NCBI GenBank assembly: GCA_965221555.1
Contig: OZ244895.1
Location: 868,001-932,000, forward strand
DNA length: 64,000 nucleotides
From: JAJEAD01 sp965221555
GTDB lineage: Bacteria > Pseudomonadota > Gammaproteobacteria > HK1
Reading direction: 5' to 3'
Shown: positions 1-9,537 of the stretch, one piece after another
Layout: every line of letters begins with the position of its first letter
How positions within the stretch are numbered: the first letter of the stretch is position 1
Program-made: the position numbers and the translations under genes
The notes under the pieces: generated by a model
Database searches by the model: none
Told to the model about the DNA's origin: nothing
Seen by the model: the letters and a program-made list of their open reading frames with translations, nothing else

Positions 1-2849
1 GCAAGCGAGTCGACCACCGTGACGCTCTCGGCGGCGAGTCGCTCGCCTTCGCGATGAAGATCGCCGACTTCGATGCGGGTCGCGGTGAACAGGGCCCGGG
101 AGCCGGATCCTTCATCGATCGAGACATCGTCGAAGACCAGATCTTCGGATTCGAAGTGTGCGGTGAGATCGACTTCAAGACCGGTTGCGCGCAGCCCCGA
201 CCACGCGAGGCGGGAACTTCCGGATTCGGTGCGGAGAAGTCCGGCGCCCGCGTTCAGGCTTTCAAGACGGGCCCGCTGCGGATCGGAGCGGGCGTCTCCG
301 GTGGCGGTCAAGCCCTCGATCCGGAAAGCGAGGCCGCTCGCGGTCGTACCCTCGAGCGTGGTGGCCGATGCCCGACCAAAATCGGGCGTGCGTCCCGGCG
401 ACCATTCGAGCGCCCCGGCGCGCAGGAAGTCCATGCCGAAGGCCATGCCTGCGGTCGCGGCGAATTCCAGTCGTTCGAGCTCGAGGGGGTCCGCCTCCAG
501 GCGAGGCTTGACGAAGTCCCACGCGAGGCGCCGCGCCTGGATGCCGAGAGTCCGCCAGCGCCCTCCCTGCCCGTCATCGAGGGACATGGAGGCGGAGCGC
601 AGTCGGCGCGCCTCCACCTGACCGTCGTCCTGGATCGTCAGGGACTCCGCCTCCACGGGCAGAGCCCGCCAGGCGAGGCCGGAAAGCGCTCGGGAATCGA
701 GCGCATCGATCTCGAGGCCCGACAGACGCAACGTTCCCGAGGAGGCTCGCTCCGCCGATGCAAAGCGCAAGCCGGCGGCCTCCAGGGACTCTCCGGTCGA
801 GAGTGCGAGGGCGGTGCGCCGGGAGGCGGCGCCTTCGATGCGGGCCAATCCTTCCGCATTCACAGTGGCCGAACCCAGTTGGAGCGAGTCGAAGCGCCAG
901 CGCTCGCCACCCGCGCCACGGTGGCGGAGCTCGGCCGAAACGCTCCGCGCCGCCGAGCGCGAACCGTTCTCGAGCCATTGCGCCCGGGTAAGGGACAGCG
1001 CGCGCGCCGCCCAGGAGACGCCGTCCGGAGCCCGGTAGTCGATCGCCTCCGCCTGAAGAGTTTCGGCATTGCCGCGCTCCGGGTGCACCTCGAGCGAGCG
1101 GGCATGCAGCCCTGTACTGTCCAGGGCTTCACCGCTCCCGGCGCGGTAGACAAGGCTTTCGAGGTCCGCTTCCCGTAATCCGGTGGCTCCGGAACGATGT
1201 CGCACGCCGCCCGCCTCGAGTCCGTACGCGATCCAGCTCTCCCCTTCCCCGCCCGCGCCGGAGATGCGCACGGCGCGAAGCGCAGCCGCCTCCCATGCGC
1301 CGTCCCGGTCGACGGCGAGGGCCTCGCTGCGGAAATCCCGGATGTTCACCTCTCTCCCCTCGTCATCACGGTGCTCCAGCGTGTCGAAGGTGGCGAGTCC
1401 AACGTCGATTCGCCTCTGTGCCGCGAATCGAATTCCTTCCATTTGCGCCCCGAGCACGGCGACCTCGAGTTTCGCGCTCCGCAGACCGAGACTCTCAAGC
1501 GTCGCGTTACCGATCCGCACTCCCGCCCCGGGCGCGGCCGCTATCGTGTTCAGCACGGGAAGCTCCGCCATCCAGATCGAGGATCCGGTGTCGCTTTCCG
1601 CGAGTGCCTCGAGGGTGGACGCCGACACACGATCGACGAGAACGCCGTCGTCCTTCGCGTGCAAGTCCAGGGTCTCGAGGCTCTCCAGACGAACTTCGAC
1701 ACCGTGGTCGGATGCGGCGGCTTGCAGATCGCGGATTCGAAGGCGCTCCAGGCGATACCGGCCGGCGTCGTCCAGGGTCGCCTTGAGCCGTATGCGCTGC
1801 GCGTTGGCGAGGATCGGTCCCGTCCCGGGGAAGGCCGCCTGGAGCTCGACCGCATCGATCTCGCCTTCTCCAGCCGCTACGGGCACTCCGTGCCAGCCGC
1901 CGATACCCTCCCAGTGCAGACCCGACACGATAGCGCTCGAGGCGCTGCCGACCAGCCCGGCCCGCGCTTCCCGGGCATCGAGGGTTCCCTGGAAGTAGAC
2001 GCGCTCCGGACGGCCGAAGGCCGGCCCGGACAGGGTGAGAGTGCCTTCCCAGATGGAGTCGACCTTCATGAGCTCCAGGTTGCCGAGCCTCGCATCGACT
2101 CCGGCGGTGTGCATGCTGCCGACGGCTCGCAGGCTCGCCCGCGAAGCCGAGCCCTCGAAACGAAGTTCGAAATCGCAGGCCGCGTGGATCGAGCCGGACC
2201 AGGTCGACGTCCTGTCCGGCGCCGCGGGGTCGAGAAGCCGGGCCGGCAGGCCCGTGGCGCTCAAGGTGCCGGCGAGGGTTTGCACACCGCCCGTGTCGTG
2301 CAGCGTCCCCCGGACCTCCATCGGAGCACCGGCGGCGTCCAGGTCGACTTCGAGCCTCACGCCGCCATCGGCTGCGTCCACGTCACGCGCGAGGAGGGCG
2401 TGACGCACCACGACGTCGCGGCCGAGCTTTCGCGAGAGGTCGGCAAGGTGCAGATCGGTCAACCGCACTTGTTCGAAGGGCGCATTGTCGCCGCCATCGG
2501 GCAGCCGGGCCGCGCTCAGGTCTTCGATATCGAAGGAGGCGCCGCTCAGGCGCAGATTCGTGAGTTCGATGCGGCCCCGCGCCAGGGCCTCGCGAACGAG
2601 ACTCGCCCTGAACTCCGCGAAGGTGAGCGTGGGCCCCGGGGGCGGCCCGATGCGCAAGTCGGTAAGTACCAGCTCCAGCTTCCACAGATCGAGATATCCG
2701 AAGCCGATCGTGGCCGGCAGCCCGCGGGCGGTCAGCATTTCCGGAACGATGAAGCGCAGGGCGACGGGCAGTGCCGCGTATGCAAGCAACGGCGCCAAGA
2801 ACAGCACGACGAGAATGCGCCGGATGACACGGCCGGATCGGGAGCGCAC
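1..2849 (-). CDS. AsmA/DUF748-like large envelope protein (partial, runs off window start)
   Basis: The minus-strand frame is open from about 2.9 kb to the window edge, and its antisense reading contains the long plus-strand ORFs, which I treat as shadows. It starts with a basic stretch and one N-terminal membrane helix (LVVLFLAPLLAYAAL). Next comes the segment GFGYLDLWKLELVLTDLRIG, typical of AsmA/DUF748 proteins where a beta-rich periplasmic domain follows an inner-membrane anchor. More than 940 residues of Ser/Leu/Glu-rich repetitive sequence follow. AsmA-like proteins are thought to act in lipid traffic to, or assembly of, the outer membrane. I placed the start at GTG 2849. GTG 2903 is also in frame and neither has a strong ribosome-binding site. 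It is divergent from pmbA. The exact subfamily is uncertain because the C-terminus is missing. Confidence 0.72.
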   Translation of the reverse strand, partial: MRSRSGRVIRRILVVLFLAPLLAYAALPVALRFIVPEMLTARGLPATIGFGYLDLWKLELVLTDLRIGPPPGPTLTFAEFRASLVREALARGRIELTNLRLSGASFDIEDLSAARLPDGGDNAPFEQVRLTDLHLADLSRKLGRDVVVRHALLARDVDAADGGVRLEVDLDAAGAPMEVRGTLHDTGGVQTLAGTLSATGLPARLLDPAAPDRTSTWSGSIHAACDFELRFEGSASRASLRAVGSMHTAGVDARLGNLELMKVDSIWEGTLTLSGPAFGRPERVYFQGTLDAREARAGLVGSASSAIVSGLHWEGIGGWHGVPVAAGEGEIDAVELQAAFPGTGPILANAQRIRLKATLDDAGRYRLERLRIRDLQAAASDHGVEVRLESLETLDLHAKDDGVLVDRVSASTLEALAESDTGSSIWMAELPVLNTIAAAPGAGVRIGNATLESLGLRSAKLEVAVLGAQMEGIRFAAQRRIDVGLATFDTLEHRDDEGREVNIRDFRSEALAVDRDGAWEAAALRAVRISGAGGEGESWIAYGLEAGGVRHRSGATGLREADLESLVYRAGSGEALDSTGLHARSLEVHPERGNAETLQAEAIDYRAPDGVSWAARALSLTRAQWLENGSRSAARSVSAELRHRGAGGERWRFDSLQLGSATVNAEGLARIEGAASRRTALALSTGESLEAAGLRFASAERASSGTLRLSGLEIDALDSRALSGLAWRALPVEAESLTIQDDGQVEARRLRSASMSLDDGQGGRWRTLGIQARRLAWDFVKPRLEADPLELERLEFAATAGMAFGMDFLRAGALEWSPGRTPDFGRASATTLEGTTASGLAFRIEGLTATGDARSDPQRARLESLNAGAGLLRTESGSSRLAWSGLRATGLEVDLTAHFESEDLVFDDVSIDEGSGSRALFTATRIEVGDLHREGERLAAESVTVVDSL

Positions 2850-3150
2850 TGGCGAAGGACGGCGCCTTGGGCGAAAGCGCCCGGGAGGAAAGGCACGCGG
2901 CACGTTGTCGGTCGTCCGAAGGCTTGCTCGCTGCTTGGGAGATCGGAACGTGGATCGTAACACCGCCCATGGGAGCACCGACCTTGCGCACGCTGCCGCG
3001 ACGCCCGCACATGTGCGACCCATCCAACCCCGTACCGAGCCACTTGACGTTGTCCGGGCTGGAGCCCCTCTCCCCCTGGATTCCGCGCATCGCGTGTGCG
3101 GCGGCCCGGCGGGTTAACATCGAGTGGCCATTGCTTTCGGAGCACTACGA

Positions 3151-4509
3151 ATGGACCCACTGCAACGCCGCGATCAGGGGCCTGCCAGCGTGGACGCGCT
3201 TGCGGACATCGTCCGGGAAGTGCTCGCCGAGGCGGGCCGATTCGGCGCGAGCGCGGCGGAAGCGGGCATCAGCTCCAGCACCGGGCTCAGCGTCACCGCG
3301 CGTCTGGGCGATGTCGAGACCATCGAGCATACGCAGGACCGCGGCCTCGGGGTTACGGTGTACTTCGGGCAACGCAAGGGATCGGCGAGCACCACCGACT
3401 TCGAGCCCGCCGCGATACGCGCCACCGTGTCGGCCGCCTGCGGCATTGCCCGCCATACCTCGGAAGACGATTGCGCCGGACTCGCCGACGCGGCGCGCAT
3501 GGCCAGTGCAATCCCGGACCTGGATCTCGATCACCCCTGGTCGCTGTCTGCGGAGGAGGCCATCGATGTGGCGCTTCAGGTGGAGAACGCGGCGCGGACC
3601 TTCGACCGGAGGATCAGCAACTCCGACGGGGCCACCGTGGCCCGCCATCGCGGCATGCAGGTCTACGGGAACAGCCACGGATTCCTGGGGGGCTGTCCGG
3701 GCACCCGGCACGAGATTTCCTGCTCGGTGATCGCGGAGCAAGACGACACCATGCAGCGCGATTACTGGTACAGCGTTTCGCGCCGTCCCGACGCGCTGGA
3801 GGCGCCGGCCGCGATCGGACGCCGGGCGGCCGAGCGCACCGTGCGTCGTCTGGGAAGCCGGCAGATCTCGACGCGGGTGGCGCCGGTGCTGTTCAGCGCG
3901 GAACTCGCCACCGGCCTATTCCGGAATCTGGTCGCCGCCGTGAGCGGCGGCAACCTGTATCGCCGTTCCAGCTTCCTGCTCGATTCGTTGGGTCGGAAAA
4001 TCTTCCCCGGATTCGTGCGCATCCACGAGCAGCCGCACCTGCCCGGGGCGCTCGGTAGCGCCGCCTTCGACGGTGAAGGCGTGGCGACCCGCATACGCGA
4101 TCTGGTGGCGGGAGGCGTGCTGGAAGGCTATGTGCTGTCGAGCTACTCGGCGCGAAAGCTCGGACTCGAGACCACCGGTAACGCGGGAGGGGTGCACAAT
4201 CTCACGGTGGATGCCGGTCCGGATGCGCTCGGCTTCGACGATCTGCTGGCGGAGATGGGCGAGGGTCTGCTCGTTACCGAGTTGATGGGAATGGGTGTGA
4301 ACATCACCACCGGAGATTACTCGCGGGGCGCGGCGGGTTTCTGGGTGGCCAACGGCGAGATCGCCCACCCCGTGGAGGAGATAACGATCGCGGGAAATCT
4401 GCGGGACATGTTCTCCGGTGTCCGGCAAGTGGGGAGCGATACGGAGCTTCGGGGCAACGTGCGCTGCGGCTCCGTTCTCATCGACAAGATGACGATTGCG
4501 GGAGAGTGA
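3151..4509 (+). CDS. pmbA: TldE/PmbA metalloprotease-complex subunit
   Basis: The protein has 452 residues, like E. coli TldE/PmbA (450). The C-terminal block VNITTGDYSRGAAGFWVANG and the end SVLIDKMTIAGE are characteristic. TldE pairs with TldD to form a cytoplasmic zinc protease that degrades unfolded peptides and matures microcins or cleaves the CcdA antitoxin. TldE itself lacks the zinc site. I chose ATG 3151 because GGAG lies about 8 nt upstream. An in-frame upstream start at 3124 has no such signal. No tldD is present in the window. The gene stands alone, divergent from the AsmA-like gene. Confidence 0.95.
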   Translation: MDPLQRRDQGPASVDALADIVREVLAEAGRFGASAAEAGISSSTGLSVTARLGDVETIEHTQDRGLGVTVYFGQRKGSASTTDFEPAAIRATVSAACGIARHTSEDDCAGLADAARMASAIPDLDLDHPWSLSAEEAIDVALQVENAARTFDRRISNSDGATVARHRGMQVYGNSHGFLGGCPGTRHEISCSVIAEQDDTMQRDYWYSVSRRPDALEAPAAIGRRAAERTVRRLGSRQISTRVAPVLFSAELATGLFRNLVAAVSGGNLYRRSSFLLDSLGRKIFPGFVRIHEQPHLPGALGSAAFDGEGVATRIRDLVAGGVLEGYVLSSYSARKLGLETTGNAGGVHNLTVDAGPDALGFDDLLAEMGEGLLVTELMGMGVNITTGDYSRGAAGFWVANGEIAHPVEEITIAGNLRDMFSGVRQVGSDTELRGNVRCGSVLIDKMTIAGE

Positions 4510-4850
4510 GGGACCGGGACGCCGGGGTCGCCTCGGGGATGCGCGAGGCTCCGGAGTCGGGTGCGGTGTAGGCTCCGGTCATCGCTTTCGCGAGGGCGCC
4601 GCCGACGGTGGAACACGCCCTCGAACCATCGTCGGTCCTTGTGTTTGCGCCGATACTGCGCCGGTGCACAGGGAAGACCAGGGAGGGTGGCGCGCGGGTC
4701 ACCGGCGGGTGCACAGGGAGTGCGCCGGCAGGCGAGCCATTCCCATTGCCCGCCTGCCGGCGCGACTGTGGGTAGCGCATGACCGATGTGCAGGCGTCGC
4801 GCCAAAGCTGGTACGCTCTGTCGCCCGTGCTCCCTTCCGTCCTCAGCGCC
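4510..4850. other. intergenic region with a 12-bp direct repeat
   Basis: I see no supportable gene between pmbA and the LEA-like gene. Overlapping ORFs here look like high-GC shadows. GGTGCACAGGGA occurs at 4663-4674 and again at 4708-4719, which could be a regulatory site or chance. An ATG at 4779 is in frame with the next gene but lacks a ribosome-binding site. Confidence 0.4.
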
Positions 4851-5423
4851 GTGAATCATCGCCGTACCACCGCCGCGGCCCTGCTCTTGTTCGCTGCCCC
4901 CGTGTTCCACGTGCATGGCGATGCCGCGGGCGGGGAGGCGCCGGTCGCCAGCTCCGGCGATTCGCACTGCGCGCAGCCCTGCGCTGCGGTTGCGGACGCC
5001 GAAGCGACGGATAGCGGTGTCGACTGGGAGGAGGCGAAGCGTGAAGGAGGGGAAGCGATCGAGGCGTGGGGAAAGGCCGCTCGCGCCGCGGCACGGGATA
5101 CGTGGACCGCAGCCCGCACTCGATCGAAACAGGCCCTGTCGGCCACCGAAGCAGCGGGGGGCGAGACGCTCCACACCGTCCGCGACGCTTCGGCTACCGC
5201 GCTCGACTCCACCCGGCAGGGCGCGAAGCAAATCTGGGAAGACGCCGCCGGGGAGTCCAAGCAGCTCTGGCAGGAGGCCCGGCCCAAGGTTGCCGGTGCG
5301 GTGACCGATGCGGCCCGGGAAGGCGGCAAGGCCCTGGATGCGGCACGGCAGGCGGGGCAGACCTTCTGGCGGGTGCTGACGGCGGAAGACGCCGGCAAAG
5401 ACGCCGGCAAAGACGAAGAGTAG
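4851..5423 (+). CDS. exported LEA-like amphipathic helical protein
   Basis: From GTG 4851 the protein has 190 residues and begins with a clear signal peptide (basic NHRR, then AAALLLFAAPVFHVHG). The mature part is almost all Ala, Lys, Glu, Gln and Trp in heptad- or 11-mer-like repeats (KQIWEDAAGES, KQLWQEARPK). This resembles late-embryogenesis-abundant or apolipoprotein-type amphipathic helices. It ends in a charged repeat, DAGKDAGKDEE. I do not recognise the family. Such proteins often protect membranes or proteins under desiccation or osmotic stress, which is inference here. An in-frame ATG at 4779 would put 24 extra residues before the signal peptide, so GTG 4851 is preferred. The opposite strand is also open, but its product looks random. 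Confidence 0.6.
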   Translation: MNHRRTTAAALLLFAAPVFHVHGDAAGGEAPVASSGDSHCAQPCAAVADAEATDSGVDWEEAKREGGEAIEAWGKAARAAARDTWTAARTRSKQALSATEAAGGETLHTVRDASATALDSTRQGAKQIWEDAAGESKQLWQEARPKVAGAVTDAAREGGKALDAARQAGQTFWRVLTAEDAGKDAGKDEE

Positions 5424-5457
5424 GCGCCCGGCCCGCTACCGCACGGACGCCGTACCC

Positions 5458-6300
5458 GTGGCTTCGACACCCTGCATCGCCTACCAGGGCCAGCCCGGCG
5501 CCTATTCCCACCTTGCCTGCATGGATGTGTATCCGAAGCTCGAGCCGGTGCCCTGCGAGAGCTTCGAGGAAGCATTCCGCGCGGTCGAAGAAGGCCACTG
5601 CCAGCTTGCGATGATCCCGATCGAGAACAGTCTGGGAGGCCGGGTGGCGGACATCCACCACCTGCTGCCCGAGTCCAGTCTCTACATCGTGGGCGAACAC
5701 TTCCAGCCGGTGAAACACTGCCTGCTCGCTCCGCCCGGCGCGACGCTGGAAGGGCTCAAGACCGTTTCCAGCCACACCCAGGCCCTGGCGCAGTGCCGCC
5801 GCCTCATCCGGGAGCTCGGCCTCACTACGATAGTGTGCAGCGATACCGCGGGCGCGGCGCGCGAGCTCGCCGAGCGTGGCGATCCTTCCGAGGCGGCAAT
5901 CGCATCGCGGCTCGCGGCCGAGGTCTACGGGCTCACGGTGGTGCGCACCCGAATCGAGGATCGGCTCGGCAACACCACCCGCTTCGTGGTGATGTCACGG
6001 CGCCGCGAAGAGCCCGATCCGCGGGCGGGCGCCTCCATGACCAGCCTCGTCTTCCAGGTTCGCAGCGTGCCCGGCGCCCTCTACAAGGCACTGGGCGGCT
6101 TCGCCACCAACGGCATAAACATTACCAAGGTCGAGAGCTACATCACCGACTCGAGCTTCACCGTCGCCCAGTTCTACGCCGAGATCGAGGGCCACCCCTC
6201 GGATCGCAACGTCGCCAACGCCTTCGAGGAACTCCAGTTCTTCTCCACGACGATTCGGGTGCTCGGTACCTATCCGCGCCACCCCTTCCGGGGCGGCTAG
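5458..6300 (+). CDS. pheA: prephenate dehydratase with C-terminal ACT domain
   Basis: The protein has 280 residues with a GTG start. Residues 1-180 form the periplasmic-binding-like dehydratase fold: N-terminal AYQGQPGAYSHLA, the nucleotide-like motif IPIENSLGG, and the active-site segment GNTTRFVV with the essential Thr. Residues from about 197 form an ACT domain (VPGALYKALGGFATNGINITKVES) containing the GALYKAL and ESY phenylalanine-binding motifs. It converts prephenate to phenylpyruvate, with feedback inhibition by phenylalanine. There is no fused chorismate mutase, so it is a monofunctional type. The TAG stop lies inside the CTAG that borders a mini repeat element. Confidence 0.96.
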   Translation: MASTPCIAYQGQPGAYSHLACMDVYPKLEPVPCESFEEAFRAVEEGHCQLAMIPIENSLGGRVADIHHLLPESSLYIVGEHFQPVKHCLLAPPGATLEGLKTVSSHTQALAQCRRLIRELGLTTIVCSDTAGAARELAERGDPSEAAIASRLAAEVYGLTVVRTRIEDRLGNTTRFVVMSRRREEPDPRAGASMTSLVFQVRSVPGALYKALGGFATNGINITKVESYITDSSFTVAQFYAEIEGHPSDRNVANAFEELQFFSTTIRVLGTYPRHPFRGG

Positions 6301-6335
6301 CCCGCAGCAGCCAATCGGTGAAGTTTGCGGGCTAA
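6297..6335. mobile_element. mini element or solo terminus between two convergent stop codons
   Basis: A 31-bp core (6301-6331) begins CCCGCA and ends TGCGGG. It carries AATCGGTGAAGTTTGCGGG, the same terminus seen on the larger repeat elements in this window. It is flanked by CTAG (6297-6300) and CTAA (6332-6335). The TAG stop of pheA and the TAG stop of the opposing transaminase lie in these flanking tetranucleotides. The hairpin could also serve as a bidirectional terminator. Confidence 0.6.
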
Positions 6336-7642
6336 ATTCCGCCGAGAACCCCGCGCAGGATCTCCTCCATGCGATCGATGTCCGCCCTCTCGCTCACCAG
6401 CGGAGGAGCGATGATGCCGGAGTCGCCGGTCAGCTTGAGGTGCAGGCCGGCGGCGTAGAGCTTCCTCTGCACTTCCGGCCCGCGCGCGCCCGGGATGGTC
6501 CCGGGCGCAAGGTCGAAGCCCGCGATCAAGCCGTAGCCGCGGATGTCGGTGATGACGGGCAGGTCGCGTAGCGAGAACACCGCATCGAGAAAGTAGGGCG
6601 AGAGTTCCGCCGCGCGGGCGAAGAGCCCCTCGCGTTCGAAGATCTCCATCGTCGCGAGTCCCGCCGCGCAGGCGGCGGGCGAGCCCGAGTAGGTGTAGCC
6701 GTGAAAGAAGTCTATCGCGCCGTCGGGGGCGGCGTTGGTGATGGTGTCGTAGATTCCCTCGTCGACCGCCACCGCGCCCATCGGCAGGCACCCGTTGGTG
6801 AGTGCCTTGGCCATCGTCATGATGTCGGGCCGGACTCCGAAGCTCTGCGCCGCGAAGGCCCGTCCGGTGCGGCCGAATCCGGTAATGACCTCGTCGAAGA
6901 CCAGAAGGATGCCGTGCCGATCGCAGATCTCGCGCAGCCGTTCGAGGTAGCCGAGCGGCGGAATGAGGGTACCGGTCGAGCCCGCGATCGGCTCCACGAA
7001 GCAGGCGGCAATGGTATTCGCTCCGTACAGAGCCACGAAGCGTTCGAGATCGTCCGCGAGCTCCGCTCCCTTCGGCGGCTGGCCGCGGGAAAAACGGTTC
7101 TCGGCGAGCCAGGTGTGGCGCATGTGAGCGATGCCCGCCAGGCCCGGCCCGAACGCCTCGCGGTTCTTGATCATGCCGCTCAGGCTGGTGCCGCCCATGT
7201 TGACGCCGTGGTAGGCGCGTTCGCGGGAGATCATGCGCGTGCGCGTGCCCTCGCCCCGGGCGCGGTGGTAGGCGAGGGCGATCTTTATCGCGGAGTCGAT
7301 CGCTTCTGAGCCCGAATTGCCGAAGAAGATCCGGTCGATGCCCTCGGGAGTGAGGGCCGCGATGCGCCGAGCGAGCTCGAACTGGGCGGGATGCCCGAGC
7401 TGGAAGGGTGGGCAGTAGTCGAGCTCGAGGAGCTGGCGGTAGACCGCATCGGCAATCTCGGACCTTCCGTGTCCCGCCGCCACGCAGAAGAGGCCGGATG
7501 ATGCGTCCAGGATCCGTTCGCCGTGGTGACTGCGGTAGTAGATACCGTCGCCGTGGGTGCACAGGCGTGGGGCCGCCTTGAATTCGCGGTTGGCGGTAAA
7601 GGGCATCCACAGGTGTTCGAGGCTGTTCGCGGTGAGCTGCAT
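6332..7642 (-). CDS. class III omega-amino acid:pyruvate transaminase
   Basis: The protein has 436 residues. It has the fold-type I, class III pattern: N-terminal LWMPFTANREF and GLFCVAAGHGRSEI as in beta-alanine:pyruvate transaminases, IFFGNSGSEA (phosphate cup), AYHGVNMGGTSLSG, LVFDEVITGFGRTG (PLP Asp) and TMAKALTNGCLPMG with the PLP lysine. The likely reaction is beta-alanine or another omega-amino acid plus pyruvate to semialdehyde plus alanine. Taurine:pyruvate transaminase is a close relative and cannot be excluded. It converges on pheA, with the two stop codons separated only by a mini repeat element. Confidence 0.9.
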   Translation of the reverse strand: MQLTANSLEHLWMPFTANREFKAAPRLCTHGDGIYYRSHHGERILDASSGLFCVAAGHGRSEIADAVYRQLLELDYCPPFQLGHPAQFELARRIAALTPEGIDRIFFGNSGSEAIDSAIKIALAYHRARGEGTRTRMISRERAYHGVNMGGTSLSGMIKNREAFGPGLAGIAHMRHTWLAENRFSRGQPPKGAELADDLERFVALYGANTIAACFVEPIAGSTGTLIPPLGYLERLREICDRHGILLVFDEVITGFGRTGRAFAAQSFGVRPDIMTMAKALTNGCLPMGAVAVDEGIYDTITNAAPDGAIDFFHGYTYSGSPAACAAGLATMEIFEREGLFARAAELSPYFLDAVFSLRDLPVITDIRGYGLIAGFDLAPGTIPGARGPEVQRKLYAAGLHLKLTGDSGIIAPPLVSERADIDRMEEILRGVLGGI

Positions 7643-8020
7643 CTGTCGGTCTCCGGGGCCTGCCGCGCCCAGGGATGGGGAGTCGGGCGCCGCGAGAGAA
7701 TAGTCGAAAGGGAAGTCGCGCCATAGGCGGGGGGCTCGCCCGCCCCCCGGGTCATTTCACGCTGGCCGGGGCAGGGCCCCTTCTCCCGGCGGGAAGGGAG
7801 AGCATGCCGCCTCTCATCCTGCCCCGATCAGCGTGAGGCGCCCCTGGCACCCGCCCCTGCCGAACACGGAAGCATCCACTCCCGGCTCTTGCGATCCCGT
7901 GATGCGGGAACGCGGCTTCGGGATCGCCGCCAACTGTTGGGCAACTCGGCGCCGATGAGGAATGCCAGCATGGTCTCGCGCCGGAATCGATGACGGAAGC
8001 ACGCGCCTTGTCGCGGCCGA
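7643..8020. other. intergenic, 378 bp, no gene seen
   Basis: This lies between two minus-strand genes. The only ORF (62 codons) has no family resemblance. A weak hairpin (CCCTTC ... GAAGGG, about 7779-7799) without a T-run could be a processing or termination site. It probably holds the promoter of the transaminase gene, but no clear -35/-10 pair stands out. Confidence 0.4.
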
Positions 8021-9436
8021 TCAGAGCACCTTGCCCGGATTCATGATTCCGCGGGGGTCGAGCGCCGCCTTGATCTTCTCCATCACCGCGAGCTCCGTGC
8101 CCGATCGGTACCGGCGCAGTTGCTCGCGCTTGATCTGCCCGATGCCGTGCTCGGCACTGAAGCTCCCGTCGAGCTCGCTCACCAGGTCGTCCACCATCGG
8201 GGTGAGGTCGGCGCGCCGCGCAAGAAAGGGCGCGGGAGCCGCGTCCCGGGGGCGTGCCACGTTGAAGTGGATGTTGCCGTCACCGAGATGACCGAAGGCG
8301 ATCACCCGCGCCCCCGCGATCGCGCGTTCGCAGAGCGTGGCGCCACGCTCAAGCAGCTCCGCGACCCGTGACACCGGCACGGACACGTCATGGGAAATGC
8401 ATCCCCCGTCGGCCCGCGCCGCCTCGGGGATAGTCTCGCGGAGCCTCCACAGCTTCGACGCCTGTGACGCGCTCGAGGCAAGCGCGGCGTCGAGCACCCG
8501 TCCCGCCTCCAGACCCTCGGCGAGCAAGTCCTCCAGCACCGGAGCGACCCGCGCCCCCCCACTCCCCGCCGCGAGCTCCACCAGCGCGTAGTGCGCGAAG
8601 CGCGAGTCCAGCGGGTCCGTGGTTCCCGGGATGTGCTCGAGCACCAGGTCCAGGCAGTGGCGGTTGATGTATTCGAAGGTCACCACCGCGTCGCCGCTCG
8701 CCTCGCGCAGGCGCGAAAGGAGTCGGGTGGCATCGGCGGGCGCAGGCAGGGCCACCATTGCCGTGACCACCTCCGAGGGAAGGGGGAATAGCTTGAGAAC
8801 CGCCGCGGTAATGACCCCGAGGCTGCCCTCGGCGCCGAGGAAGAGCTGCTTGAGATCGAAGCCGGTATTGTCCTTGCGCAGCGCGCGCAATCCGTCCCAG
8901 ACGCTGCCGTCCGGCAACACCACCTCGAGCCCGAGCACGAGGTCGCGCGCGTTCCCGTAGCGAAGGACCGCGGTGCCGCCGGCATTGGTCGAGAGGTTGC
9001 CGCCGATCTGGCAACTGCCCTCCGCCGCGAGACTCAGGGGAAAGAGGCGTCCGACTTCCCGCGCCGCCGCCTGTACGTCCGCGAGCACGCAGCCCGCTTC
9101 CACCGTCATGGTGTGGTCGACCGGATCCAGGTCGCGGACACGCTTCATGCGCGACAGGGAGAGGACGACCTCATCGCCGCCCGGACGCGGGATGCCCCCC
9201 GCCACCATGCTGGTGTTGCCGCCCTGGGGCACCACCGCGGTGCTCGTCTCGGCACAGATCGCAACGATCGCCGCGACCTCCGCGGTGCTGCCCGGCTGCA
9301 GCACCAGCGGCGTGACGCCCCGGTAGCGGCCGCGCCAGTCGTTTACGAAGGGTTCGGTCTCGGCCTTGGACTCAAGCGCTCGTCCGGGCGGGAGCTCCGC
9401 CTTGAGGCGCGCGAGCACGGCAGGGGAGACGGGCAT
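8021..9436 (-). CDS. FAD-linked D-2-hydroxyglutarate/D-lactate dehydrogenase-type oxidase
   Basis: The protein has 471 residues from ATG 9436; an in-frame GTG at 9475 is the alternative. The N-terminal PCMH FAD domain includes PQGGNTSMVAGG, GCQIGGNLSTNAGG-like and NTGFDLKQLFLGAEGSLG. The C-terminal domain has the metal-binding HLGDGNIHFNV and ends EHGIGQIKREQL and DPRGIMNPGKVL. This is the D2HGDH/GlcD family, which oxidises a D-2-hydroxyacid to a 2-oxoacid and passes electrons to ETF or quinone. An ETF-ubiquinone oxidoreductase is encoded at 27 kb. The substrate cannot be decided from sequence alone. It is divergent from pta. Confidence 0.9.
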   Translation of the reverse strand: MPVSPAVLARLKAELPPGRALESKAETEPFVNDWRGRYRGVTPLVLQPGSTAEVAAIVAICAETSTAVVPQGGNTSMVAGGIPRPGGDEVVLSLSRMKRVRDLDPVDHTMTVEAGCVLADVQAAAREVGRLFPLSLAAEGSCQIGGNLSTNAGGTAVLRYGNARDLVLGLEVVLPDGSVWDGLRALRKDNTGFDLKQLFLGAEGSLGVITAAVLKLFPLPSEVVTAMVALPAPADATRLLSRLREASGDAVVTFEYINRHCLDLVLEHIPGTTDPLDSRFAHYALVELAAGSGGARVAPVLEDLLAEGLEAGRVLDAALASSASQASKLWRLRETIPEAARADGGCISHDVSVPVSRVAELLERGATLCERAIAGARVIAFGHLGDGNIHFNVARPRDAAPAPFLARRADLTPMVDDLVSELDGSFSAEHGIGQIKREQLRRYRSGTELAVMEKIKAALDPRGIMNPGKVL

Positions 9437-9537
9437 GAGGGGGGAGCTCGGCGCCGGGGAGAAGGGGCGGCGCACTGCGCTACGATGATAACGGAACTCA
9501 AGGGGCGCTCAGGTCCCGAGGATGTAGAGATGCGACG

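Noticed and set aside
54..2960. Long plus-strand ORFs opposite the AsmA-like gene
   Set aside because: They are exact antisense of the real minus-strand frame, are rich in Arg/Gly/Pro and match no family. The minus frame has a membrane anchor and family-like sequence.
7814..8002. A 62-codon minus-strand ORF in the 7.6-8.0 kb gap
   Set aside because: No ribosome-binding site, no family resemblance and random composition.
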